NCBI GenBank assembly: GCA_013398015.1
Contig: VZRR01006738.1
Span: forward strand, 185,157-249,156
Source of the DNA: Oreocharis arfaki
Lineage: Eukaryota > Chordata > Aves > Passeriformes > Paramythiidae
Length of the DNA stretch: 64,000 bases
Direction: 5' to 3'
The notes beneath the pieces are model-generated. The model made no database searches and was not told the origin of the DNA. It was given only the letters and a program-made list of their open reading frames with translations. Positions 26,260 through 38,017 of this stretch are shown in pieces; position 1 is the stretch's first letter, and each line of letters begins with the position of its first letter. A program made the translations under genes and the position numbers.

Positions 26260-26780
26260 TGTCATGGTTTAACCCCAGGCAGCCACTAAGTACCACAAAG
26301 CTACTTGCTCATTGCCCCACTAGAAGAATCAGGGAGAGAATTGGAAGAGTAAAAGCTGGAAAACTCAGACATAAAGACAGTTTATCAGAGAAAGAAAAAC
26401 CCACATACACAAACAAAGGAACACACAGAATTCATCCTCCACTTCCCATGGACAGTCAGGTGTTCAGCCAACTCCTGGAGAGCAGGGCTCTATCACATGT
26501 AACGGTTACTTGCAAAGACGAATGCCATCACTCCAAATATCCCCAGCACTTTCTTCTTCTTTCTCCCAGCCTTATATCCCAAGCATGATGTCACAGGGTC
26601 TGGAATATTCCTTTGGTCAGCTTGGGACACGTGTCCCGGCTGTGTCTCCCCCCACCCTCCCATGCTGGGTCCTTGCTAGTGTGGCACTATGAAGAGCAGA
26701 AAAACTCTTGGCTCTGTGTATGCCCTGCCCAGCAATTACAAAAGCATCTCTGTACTATGTCTCTGTAGCAGTTTCTCCAA
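26260..26780 (+). mobile_element. Solo LTR of an avian endogenous retrovirus
   Basis: The element begins at TGTCATGGTTTAACCCCA, the typical 5' end of an LTR family I know from many bird genomes. It continues through 'gccactaagtaccacaaagctact'. A TATA-like 'cttatatccc' at about 26570-26579 is followed by the family's 'catgatgtcacagggtctggaatattcctttggtcagcttggg' block and a 'gtcccggctgtgtc' block. Near the 3' end 'cttggctctgtgtatgccctgcccagcaatta' also matches the family pattern. The last stretch is diverged, so the 3' boundary is uncertain, and I found no clear target-site duplication. No gag, pol or env sequence flanks it, so it is a solitary LTR left by recombination or a truncated remnant. 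Confidence 0.8.
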
Positions 26781-29700
26781 TTCCTACCTAAAGCAAAGCA
26801 GACATGCTCCTCGTTGGGGACTTCTTCAGGCTGCCCTGTACAGGTGTAACTGCTATAACTGAACCTCAGTGAGACAGAACAGAGGTAAGACTTTCTATTT
26901 ATTACCTGTCTGCCACAGAGGGGATTTCAGGGTTACAGTTCAAGACTTTAAACTTCTAGATTCCGTGTAGATGGACTTTAAATTCTTTGAACCTCTCTTT
27001 GAGGCCTCTCAGGACCCTAACTTGCCCATTAGTAACAGAGGAATAATATTTCCCTCTCCTTAAAGACTCATTCATTCATAGCAGAGATATGTATGCTGGG
27101 ATACATCTCAACTGATTTTAGCTGACTGAAGTGAGCTGTTTTTTCTTATTTGAAGAGGGAGAAAAAGAATCACCTTTGCTAATGAAGTATCCTATCTTAT
27201 ATTAGTCACAGATATGTGAACAAGGTAAATAGACACCAGAGGTCTTCCTCTTTCACCTCAGAAGGAATTTAGATGCCCAGTACCAGTTTAGACAAGTGGC
27301 TTCATTTTAATTGGTTGCAACTTGATGAGATAGTTGGTGTGATAAGCATGGGCCAGCTAAATGAATGTGGTTCTGTGTGATGAAATCAAATACCCAATGA
27401 ATTGCTGCTCCTGCAAACAGAACCTCTTCAGCAGGGGCAGTTCTAGTGCTATAATTTTGTAGTGATTTCCCAGTTTCTCATTTTTAAGGGTGAGGATTCA
27501 AATCCATCCTGAAAGTCTGTAGGTCTAAATATCACCATACAATTGCAGGGGCAAAATCATAAAAGCATATCTTTCCTTTGGCTTGGTTTCAAACAGGGTG
27601 ACATAATTTTTATCAAACTGCCTCTATTAATGCTTTAATTCAGCAAAGAGAGATTGCTAAATAAGGTTCTTTCTCTAGCCAAAATGTCAATCAGAACTGT
27701 ATGCTCCACAGAATACTGTACAAATTAACATTTAAACATCACTAGTGTAGTAATTATTTTGAGCATCTTTTTTTATGACACTCAGAAGAAAAGGGATGAC
27801 TTTTCAGTGGGTTTCCAGACTCTAATTTTCTCCCTGTATAAGTGTGCTCTACTGACATGTCTTTCCCCTCTGGCTGTGCAGTGTTTCTCTGCTGCTGATA
27901 CCCAGCTGCGAGCTCCCTGTCTTAGTTATTGAGCTGCCACAATAGAGGCAGGAAGGATCCAAACAGCCTTTGTGTATGTGGTTTGAATGTTCAGGGGATT
28001 TGATGAATAGACAAACATATGATTTGAATGCTAGGGAGATGATTTGATGGCAAACAAAAGGTCACATACCAGCAAAACTGTTAAATGGCGGCATGAGGGT
28101 GGAAACTGCTGTTCTGCACTGTTTATTTTCCTCCTACACTGAGGGCCAGATTCTGCCTCCATTGCAGCTGCCCTTGCTGCACAGGATGGGGGAGCCTTTT
28201 GGGTGATGTGCCTGTGTGCAGCCACTAAAAGGAGCATGCAGCAGACGGGGTGGATTTCAGCACAGATTGTTTGCCTCCTATCCTTCCTTATGGGCTGTTC
28301 ATATGTGACATCGTACACAAACCCGTGTCTAGCACCTACATTCACCCTTGCCATGTCATCCTTGAGTATGTGATTAACTGTCCAGAGCGTAGTGCTCTTT
28401 TGTGCCTCTCTTCTGCTTGGCTGGTGAAAATCAGTCAGTGCCATGAAATCTGGCTTGTTGTATGCAAATAATTGGACTATCTTGTTTCTGGAGTTCTTCA
28501 AAGGATGCTGACTTGTGAAAGAAGGAAACAAGTAGTGTTTAATGTGGCTTTGTACCTCATCACAGATGGGTATGCAAGATGCAATAAGGAAAAAGGTGGA
28601 ACATATCTTCTGCTTTTCTAGCTAAGCACATGGAGTGAGAAGCTGCTGTGCTTCAAGTGCACTTCAGCAAATATAGAAGGCATTGTATTGCCAGTCTCTT
28701 CTCAGACAATAGAGCTTGCAATTTGAAAGCCTTTCTTCTCAAGGTTTTGTTCTGATTATTCCTTTGGTTTTCACTTACCTGCACCAAGTTTGTTTTTTGT
28801 TATTACTGCTTCAGGAAGATTACATTTCACCCAGCAGATCCAGCAAATGAATAAAACTCTGCACTTGAAAACTGAGCTCAAATAAAACTACCTGGAACGA
28901 TGCTTGGAAGTCAGCTGTGGATGTTGAAGAACTGTATGAGACCTGAACTTCAGTAACACCAACAGCTAGATCACTATTACAAAGGGTTGAAATCTTTAAT
29001 TTCAATTTTAAAATTGTGTTTCTTTAATAGCAGTATTGCTGCATGTTGTAGTTAAATACCACCAGGCTTAAAACTGTCTCACTTGGAAGAGCCTAGATGT
29101 CATTGACTCGCAGCAATAGATAGAATCCCACAAGTCAGGGTCTCACAGGTCCTTGGGAACAGAAAGATAGAATAATACTCTCTGAGTTTTTTCAAAAGAA
29201 CTGACTATTAGTTTCTGCATCCTGTTGAAATGTATTTGAGGAAAGTACTAGTCCCTATAGCAAAGGAGTGATTGTTTTTTTTTTTTCTTTTTTTCTTGAT
29301 TGTTTCAAATGAACAGAAATTTTAATGCTTTTACCTAGTAGTTTGTAAATGATTTTCAGAAAACCAGAGTACTTAAGTGGAAGACAGGTATGTCATAATG
29401 CATGATGGGAAAAGATAACTTTTTTTTGCATTAGTGAATTCTGTAAGAATAAAGTGACTGCGTGTTGATAAAGATGCACAACTGCTTCACAGCAAGTGTG
29501 TCACAATTTTTCTAGACAGTGATTATAATTTGTGAATTAGAAGTAATTAAAGTATGTCAATAACCTAATGTAAAAAATGTCTGATTGCCAGTTGTAGGAA
29601 AGATTATGGAACTTCCTACAAACTTTCATTTTGATGAATATATTTAGATTTAAAGACATGCACTCTGATAAGAGGTATTTATTTTTTGTTTGTATGTCAG

Positions 29701-29819
29701 TGATGTTGTTAATAACAAGATTTACAGACTAGGTGTTTTCATAGATGAGAAAAAATGTGCCATGCAACAATTTGCCATTATTTTTATACTTTCTTTTAAA
29801 AATACTTAACATTTTAACT

Positions 29820-30480
29820 GCATGCAGGGGTGAATGGTTTACTGTCATGAGCACAACACAAAACTGAACTTCTGTGACAAGGCCTCCTCTGTTGTGTGTG
29901 GCATCTGTCTGATTGCTGACGATGCTACCAGGGAAGAAGGGGTGGACAATGCGAAATCATCTGGAGCACTGTATGCCTGCAAGGGCAGAGTACAGGCTCT
30001 GCAGCTGCTGTCGTGGCTGGTTTTGGCTGGATGAACTGGCAGCAGTGCTGAGGGGGGCCTGGCTGCCCGTGGTGTGCAGGTCTGCAGGGTGAAGGGTGGT
30101 ACTGCAGCTGCACTGCTGTGGGTGAAGGGCATGTTCTTGCGGTCCGTGATGGGCATTAATGAGAATGTTGTGAAGCCACTGACTGAGTGTCTATTTGCAC
30201 CAAACGCTGCCCCAACTAAAAATCCAGCAATACTCCTATATGGCGCTTCGCACTTGGACACCTTTAGTGAGAGAGAGTGTATTATTACCTCAGTATTGCA
30301 GAAATTGCTATTAAGCTATGAAGAGATTTCTAGCAAAGCTGCGTGCTGAATTTGCCTTTCACACCTCACTCTGGATCACAGCTGTGTATCGGAGGGATGA
30401 AGGGTCCTGGGAACTTTGGCTTTACATGCCCCACAGCTTCAGTGATGTCCCAGCAGGAAGGCAGTTCTGTATCCAACAGG
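29820..30480. other. GC-elevated segment of unknown origin
   Basis: The segment is visibly richer in G and C than the AT-rich sequence on either side. It keeps open frames on both strands: 66 codons on + at 29834-30034, 91 on + at 30074-30349, and 138 on - at 29845-30261. None of the readings matches a family I recognise with confidence, though the first + frame has Cys/His spacing like a B-box. It may be an old insertion such as a processed pseudogene or repeat. Confidence 0.35.
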
Positions 30481-33400
30481 TTAAAGTTGTGGGAAAGCTT
30501 TTTAAACAGTTAAATGTGGAGATCTGGGTCACTAGCCAGTTGGTCCTCTTTAAGGTACCTGCAAGTGGCTTGCTGTATTGTTATTTTACCCAGTAGAGCT
30601 GATCCTAAATGGAGTAAACAGAACTTTATTTTTCAAAATATCTTAGTTACTCAAAATTTTTCAAATTACCAAATTAATATATGTATCTATAACTGGAGGA
30701 ATGGTAGAGAGGAAAAAAAAAGCCAAACCACTGATCATGGTGCAACTTTGACAGTCTCCTTGGAAAACAGCTCTAGCAGCATTGTGGAACAGCTGCCATT
30801 GTGTTTGGGCATGAGGTGAATGAGGTGGAACAGAGATACTGTCTGCCACTGCCATTTTAGTGAACAATTACTTTATGATTTAAAGAAAATGCACTCCTTC
30901 CATGCAAACCCCTCACATTTCTGGGTCAGAAATGAGCAAGTCCTTACACATATCTTGAAAATATTCAGGATGACATAGAGCTAAAAAGTGGAGAGGAAGG
31001 GGATGTTAAGGCAGTTTGATCTGTGATATTCCTGACCAAGCAATAAAGGCAATCTCTATCCAGAAGAAAAGGGTGACACATAGGTTGTTTGAGAATTCAA
31101 AGGAAGCATGGAAGAATATGTGCTGGCATCGTCACTGCACTGTGAATGTCAGCTTTACTAATATCCTCAGCATTACCAGTATCACCAGCTATGGAATTAC
31201 TACAGATAACAATATTTTGACTTCCAAGCTGTGTAAGTGTCAGACTGAAGCCAAAACACTGTCACTCTAGGTGGACTGCAGTAATTGCCATTATGTCCAG
31301 AGAAGACATGGCTTCTTTTCTGGGCATATGCAAGACTGAAAACATTTCATTTTCAGATGATTTCAAAGGCCCTTACAATGCACTTACTAATTTTAAGTTT
31401 TACTGAATTAAAGTTAGCTTTTGAACCTTTGAAAACAGCTGAAATGGGTTACAGGATGACGATAGTATCCAATTACATGTTAGGAAAATACTATGAAATG
31501 ATGGCATTTTACTTAGCATTAGTATAAAACAGCTAAACTAATAATTGCTTTTGAAGACACAAGCATATCGAGTGTAAATTAGATGTATCCTGAGTCTGGA
31601 AAAAAGACAGATCATCTGTCTGTTTTTTCAGTTAATCAATAGTGCCACCTGTGCTTTTTCATTGACTTCTTAATGCTAAAGGCTAACACTAACAGCCAGA
31701 TCTGCAGCAGTCTGAATTGGCCTAATGGCTCATTAGAGCTATACTGATAAATGCCAATTGGGGATCTGGTGTGGACTGTAGGCTGGAAACTTAGGGAATG
31801 AAATAGCATAAATGCTGTCTTATAACTTGTTTCATTCATTTCTTGTAGCTCTCTGTATTGTGCAGTGGCATATTTGATTGCTGTGTAGAATCGAGCAGGG
31901 ATGATGTTAGCAGCAAATAATGCAAGAAGGACTGATTGAAATTGGATTGCTAGGTGTTACAAGGTGTTCGACAAGAGTCTAGGTTGATTGATCATGCAAA
32001 CCTTTAAACTGCCTCTTTAGTGATGGTAGAAGACATGCATAGGAGACAGGTATTGACAGTTTGAGTTCTCTCTGTTCTGTGCATCTTTGCTTGTCTTTAT
32101 TCTGTTTGCAGAATGAAATTAAGAGTGTCTTTATGTTACTGGGCTGGTGAGGGTGTACTCCAGGTGATGAGGGAGATAGATACATTTTGCAGTCCTAGCT
32201 AAGACTCTTCCAACAGTGGCACTGGTAATGCTTTCCTGTATCACAGTGTGGTGGTTGGTTTTGATTGTTTGTTTGGTCTTTATTTCCTCTACAGGCTAAA
32301 ATAGCATCCAGGTGTGTCCTGTTTCTTGTCTGTTGATTGAGATTGATACCTCTGGTGTTTTGCTGTGTTTTCTGTTCTTTTGTGGTCTATTTTCATGGCT
32401 AAAAACACAGCTCACCTTTGCTTACATTTCCATTTAGCAGTGACCAAATAAATGGTTTTATTTAAAATAGTTCTCTGGGTTCTCCTTTTCCAGCTGGTTG
32501 CATCTCTCTGCTGTTTCCCTCTATAAAGCCTCTTGGCTCATTGTCTTCCAATCTTGGTGCCACCTCACAGCAGGAGGCTATTTTTCTGGCATTGATCTAG
32601 TGGTTTACAGGTGTTGTAGCTGCTTTTCTTCATTCAGTGTGTAACAAGTCACATTTTTATCTTCTGCACCTGCTCCTAGAAAGGACAGTTTACAGTGGCT
32701 AAACATGACTGGACAACTTCCCTGAGAATCTGGGCAGCAAAGCATGGTGCAGGAAGGGGCTGAAAGGCATGAGGGCAGCATTGTCTGAGGAGGACGTGCT
32801 CTGACACCTGCCTCGAACTCTGCGTGCCAGCAGGTTCAGAATGTGTCGTCGCCTGATGGCTCAGGAGGCCTTGCAGCTGAAAGCCACGACTTGAGCACTC
32901 ACATACAAAAATCTTCAAATGAGACAGTTTTCCTTGTTATGCAGTTGGATGTAAAGGACGAATACTGATTATGTAGAGGAGACAGCGAGGCCTCCTAGGA
33001 AGGTTTTTTCTTTGTAGTTTCTTTCTGACGTAGTCACGTTGTAAATCAGTGGTGTGCATAACAAAGCAGAAGCTGTGCTGTTATTTGAGGACCTCTGGGC
33101 GTGAGAAAGCCAGTGTCACCATGGTGTGGTAACTTGGCAGAGGGGTTATGTTTGTGGCCAGCTGAGTGAGCCTGTGTGCTTCCTTGTGGTGATGCTGCTC
33201 TGCTTGCTCATTCTCTTGCCCATTCTCTTGAATTACAGCAAAGCAAACTGGCTGCATGGGAACCCCTGGGCTGGAGGGGTGCTCCATTTGAGCATACATA
33301 GCTAGTGAATTCCTAAAGTTCAGACTTCAGCTGCTTAGGGATGTTTTTCTGGAGTTTGGCAGGAAAAAAATGCTTTGCAAAAATGGCATAGTTTTTTTCC

Positions 33401-36400
33401 ATTTGTATCTCAGGGTCTGAGGGAAATTGCTTCAGTATTTCCCTCTGCTGCGCATGAAGTTGAACATTACGATGTCTTTGCTTATAGTTGAGGAGACCTT
33501 GGATGAGAGAGACTTCTTTTAGAGCACCTGGTCTCAGGAGACAAGTCTTGCGTTCATCAGATTGGCTAAGGGAGTTATTTTTTTTGTAGCTCTTTATCAA
33601 ATCTGCCAAGCAGTGTACAGAAGTAGAACAATGTCTGATGTGAATGTTTGAGGCAACCAAACAATAAGGAAAGGTGCATAGCAAGGGCAGTGGTCAAAAT
33701 GTAAAACGCCTGACGAGCTTCCTTCTTCCTCTTCTTATTTTGCAGTATTTTACATCCTTTTGTTTTCTCTCAGGCTTGGCATGGTCAGTCAGCTAAGTCT
33801 ATATGGATAGCTTTTTAAAGTGATGTTTTAAGAGTGTTTCCTTGTGAAAGCCTTTGCAAACTGACTCAGAAAAGGGTATAATATTTCTCCCATCTGCTTT
33901 TGCAGCTTTTCTCCCCAAGCATCAGGTGAACTGCTCAGATTTGCCTCAGTTTTTCAAACTCAGTGACTGAGAAAAAGAAAAGAAAGCTACCCTGGATTTC
34001 TTGTATGGTAATAGGAAACGATATCCATATTGTCTTTAGGACATCCCATTACAGAGTTCTGGTAAACTGACTGCCAGTGCACTCATTGCAGTGGAGGAAG
34101 AGTCCTTTTTCTCTGCATTGCAGGTGTTCTTGCAGCACAGTTTGATACTTCTAAAATTGAAAAATCTTGCCTTTTAAATTTCTTGTGGCAGTCCATCTCA
34201 GATGGCAGTGGCTGTCTTGTAGGGATCTGAAAAGTAACAGAAAACCTGATTTAAGGGATCATTCTTCCACTGGCTTTGCAATGCAGTTTCATTTTATCCA
34301 GACACACCTCTTGGTTTTTCCTTTACTTGGCCTTAAAATTACAGGGAAAGATGCAGAAACTACATATGCTGTGCAAATAGTTTCTGTCAGCTGCAAGATC
34401 ACTAGAACTGTTGAGTAGTGATGCTCAGATTTAGTAGAAAATACTGCACTTTTTTAGTTTTGTTGGGTTTTTAAAATTATTACTGATTTTTAAATAGAGA
34501 GCACAATGAAATAAGAACTACACTGAGCCTAATAGATGTGTCAGTGCACTCATGAGTTAGGAAAAGTCTTTACTGTGTATGTCAGAGAAAAAAAAAAGGA
34601 GATCAAAGAAGAGGGCATAGGCAAAAAGATAAGGAAAAGGCAGAATCAGGTATCCAAAAACTTCTGTATTGACAAAAAGGTACAATAGGTAGCGAGAGAG
34701 AGATCAGCGTAATCAGAGGCAATTATTTTAAGGGAAATTTCTCATGTTACCACGAGTATTAAAAGATGTTTTTCATGAAAGTAAATCAAATAAAAGCTCA
34801 AGAAGCAGAGGTTGTCTGATTTGATGCTATTTTAGAGTGTGAACGTTGAATTACCTGTGCTCTTTATGTGCATGGAGAGGAAGAAATACGAACATTCTCT
34901 CTTTTAGGAGCCTTCTCAGGTGCATGCAGCCCTTCAAGGCTGTTCTGTCAATGATAGCATTTGGATTATGAACCAGAATTATGGTCAGAAGGTGTTCACT
35001 GTTGGCAGATGCCATTTCGCCTGCTCAGCAAAGCTGCCGGGGATCATCACAGCCTCTCACTAGTCCCAAAGCTATTGGCTCACAATTCTGATTGCCCCAG
35101 GAGATATGACTTGGATGCTGATGACATACTCAGACAGACTGAGCTGGTGCTGGAACAAAATACACCCCAAACTATTCCTGGCACATTAATTTTATGCTTA
35201 GAATCAGATATACCTCTTGCTATTTTTTCCTCCCTTTTTCCTTCCTTCACATTCTTATCTGCTAGTCCCTAAATTAGGAAGAAAAATAGCTATTACAGTA
35301 CTTCTGAGACTAGTGTTTAACTAAAATGTGAGATCTGATAGAGGTCTCTTGTGCATCTGAACACACAGCAGTGAGCTTGCAGAGCAAAAAGAAAAGACAG
35401 AATACCAGATTTGTTTGCACAGTTCACAGAAAAGCAAAGACTTGAAAGAATTTTCATTTGTGGAGTTTGGGTAATAGACAGTAGCTACAACTCTGCCCCC
35501 ATGAATTTTATTTCCAAGTGATTAGGTAGTTAATTTGTCTTCAAATTACAGTTGTGCATAAAATACAAGGTTATCTGTGATGCTTATTAATGTGATCTAG
35601 AATATTCTATTCAGTCTTCATATACGCAGTCAAATGCATAAACAGGAAGACCATGGCAGTCTGCATACTACAGCACTCGGCCTGCACCATGCAAGCTGTG
35701 GTGGTGTGTCCAGTCTGCTGCTGAAGTTATAAATTCTGATGATCTTAAACCATATGTTTTAGATGCTTGGTCAATACTGATGTAAAGATTATTTTTTAAA
35801 ACTGTTAGGTTTTTTTACACTTGCTCTGCCAAAAATTAAAAGCTGATTTACTAATTTTTGTAAGTTTGGGNGGGAAGGGGAAATACAAAATCCATAGCAA
35901 TAACAAAAAGGGAATACACAACAATGAAAGAACAAAGGACCTTGGGAGGAGCCACTCCATTCACCTTGTCTTTAAGCTACTAATTTATTTACCAACCACC
36001 ACAGTTTGGGTTGAAATTCTTCCATGAACCCTGCCTGGTAGGTGAAGGGAGCCTTCTTCTGTTATAGGATTTGTGCTATGTGTCTGCTCAGAAAACATTG
36101 TAAAATCATGTTTATAGTTTCACTTGACGGAACAAATAAAAATAACTTTTCTAGTGGCTTGTTGTGGGCAGGTTTTAAAAGTTTTAAGCCTTTTGCACCT
36201 TGTAAAATTTTCAGTGCAGCGCACAAGTGTTCAAAAGGGGGCTTTTTTGTATGTGGTATATGAATGAGCAGTATCAGTGCCTTCCTCCTTCACCTTTTAC
36301 TCTGTGTACAGACAAGAGGTTTAGATCACATTTGTTAAAACGCAGTGGAGAAGACACACCAGCTGAATCTCTCAGTCTTCACCATGATCCTTTCCACTTG

Positions 36401-36439
36401 TACACCTATAATGCAGAAGTGTTCCCCACGCCTCTGTTT

Positions 36440-36660
36440 GCCTTTGAGCGCCTGTAGGAGTTCTGGTGGCCTGACTGGCGCTGGGTGGGCAGCGGGGTCA
36501 GGCTCTGGGGGTGGAGAGCACTGCTGCTGCCCCGAGCTTGCCCCGCTGCCCTGCGCCTGCCCTGCTTCTCCTACAGCACTGGGCCAGGGCTCAGCTGCCC
36601 CGGGCAAGCAGGAGAATGAGTCTGCTCCGCCCTGTGCTGCGTCCTGACCTTGCTGCCCTT
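36440..36660. other. GC/CpG-rich patch in intron
   Basis: About 220 bases are strongly GC-rich, with around nine CpGs (for example GAGCGCC, GGCGCTGG, CCCCGGGC, CTCCGCC), in a CpG-poor intron. Open frames of about 90-100 codons exist on both strands, but low-complexity Gly/Ser/Pro/Ala content suggests this reflects composition rather than coding. It could be a small internal CpG island, an alternative promoter or a GC-rich repeat fragment. Confidence 0.45.
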
Positions 36661-37949
36661 TGTTTCCAGCAGTGTTAATATTTTGCCTGTGTAAAATCTG
36701 CCTTGTTTGGAGCCTGCATCTGATTAACTAGTTATTTACTTAAAGGTGATCCTTTAGAATACGTAATCTGGCACTCCTGGAAAGCCCCTGCCGTCCATGT
36801 ACTGCTGCACCAGGCTGCCTTCTGAGTGCTGGCTGCATGAAGCCTCCAAGGAGATCTGTCAGGAGGTGGTTTGACTGGGAAGTGGGAGGCTATCTGCACT
36901 TAGCAGTGTCTCAGAAAATGCTACCTCACCTTATCCTACGCAAACAATTACAGGACAGTAAAGAAGTTACTAAGTAAGAGGGGAAACTCTCAGGAGGGCA
37001 GCATGTGCTCAACTTCTATTGAAGATCAGTTTCTTTAGTAAAGAGCTTGTGATGGCTGTGGTTGTGAATGTGCTCACACTGTTTGGAGAGCTAGAAATAT
37101 AATTACAACTTTTTTTTTTTTCTTATTTCTTTACTTTTCAACACGGTATTGAGAATTTGAAAAGTGGAATTAACTGGTGCAGTGTTCTAAAAGGAACAGG
37201 AGCTGGCCTTTGTGTTGGCAGGAGGAAACTTTGAGAAATTGCATGTGGGTACTATTCTATACACTAAACGTATTAGTATGAATTGAATAATGAGTAACCT
37301 AATCAGATTTATAGCCAAGCTTGCCTGTCGTACTGTGATAATTACTAGCTACCGTAGGCCTTAATACCAAGCAGATCCCTCCCCACCTCCCAACCTGTTT
37401 TATTTTTCAGATGTGAGTTCTTTGTAGGAAAGAAGCCGTGCTTAGGCAAGGCCCTGATCTTGGCTCAATCCAGTGACCAGAAACACTTCCTAGTGCCAGC
37501 ACTGCCATATTCCATAGTGTTCTTAATGTTCTTTCTGTTTCTTAAGAAACAGCTTCAGGGGGTAACATCTTTGGCCTGAATCAGGCGCAGTTCATCATGG
37601 TCGTGGAGTACTGGCAATATCAATAGTAGTAGGCTGCCCTTGGAAGCAATTACAGCCCTGTTCAAAAGTACAAAACAAAATGATTCTCAATACTATTTCA
37701 CAGGTGATAAGGACATGTAAGAGGAACAAGAGTTGTTCTTGTTGCATGAAAATTTTATTTGTTTATAAGGAGGAAAAAACAAAGTCATTCCAGGTCTGAA
37801 AGTTGGTCACTACATAGGGAATGCCATTTCCAGACTGATGGCCTACCGGTTCTGCTTTCTTCTTGGCTAAGAAGCTGGTTCAGACAGGTGTTTCGGAGAA
37901 GTCTTCAGTAATCTGTGGTTGACTGTGCATACGTTTTTTTTATTTCACT

Positions 37950-38017
37950 CAGGAGGAGGGGGGATTGAACTAGATGATCTCCAGAGGTCTCTTCCAAACT
38001 CAGCTATTTTGTCAATC
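37950..38017 (+). mobile_element. CR1 LINE 3' tail
   Basis: 'gggggattgaactagatgatctccagaggtctcttcc' followed by 'aaactcagctattttgtcaatct' is the sense CR1 3' end with its terminal repeats decayed. Only about 70 bases of the element are present. Confidence 0.85.

Larger units (their letters stand above)
26781..37949 (+). other. PLCXD3 upstream intron, segment 6 (no gene seen)
   Basis: About 11 kb of mostly plain intron. It includes a poly-T tract near 29274-29298, a GC-elevated segment at about 29820-30480, one ambiguous base (N) at 35871, a GC/CpG-rich patch at about 36440-36660 and a T run near 37110-37121. No exon with recognisable homology was found. A minus-strand open frame of 166 codons at 28031-28531 has no homology I recognise. 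Confidence 0.65.

Noticed and set aside
28031..28531. 166-codon minus-strand open frame
   Set aside because: No family recognised and no supporting signals; a homology search would be needed to revive it.
36335..36647. Open frames of 90-100 codons on both strands in the GC-rich patch
   Set aside because: Low-complexity Gly/Ser/Pro/Ala content and simultaneous openness on both strands point to base composition rather than coding.
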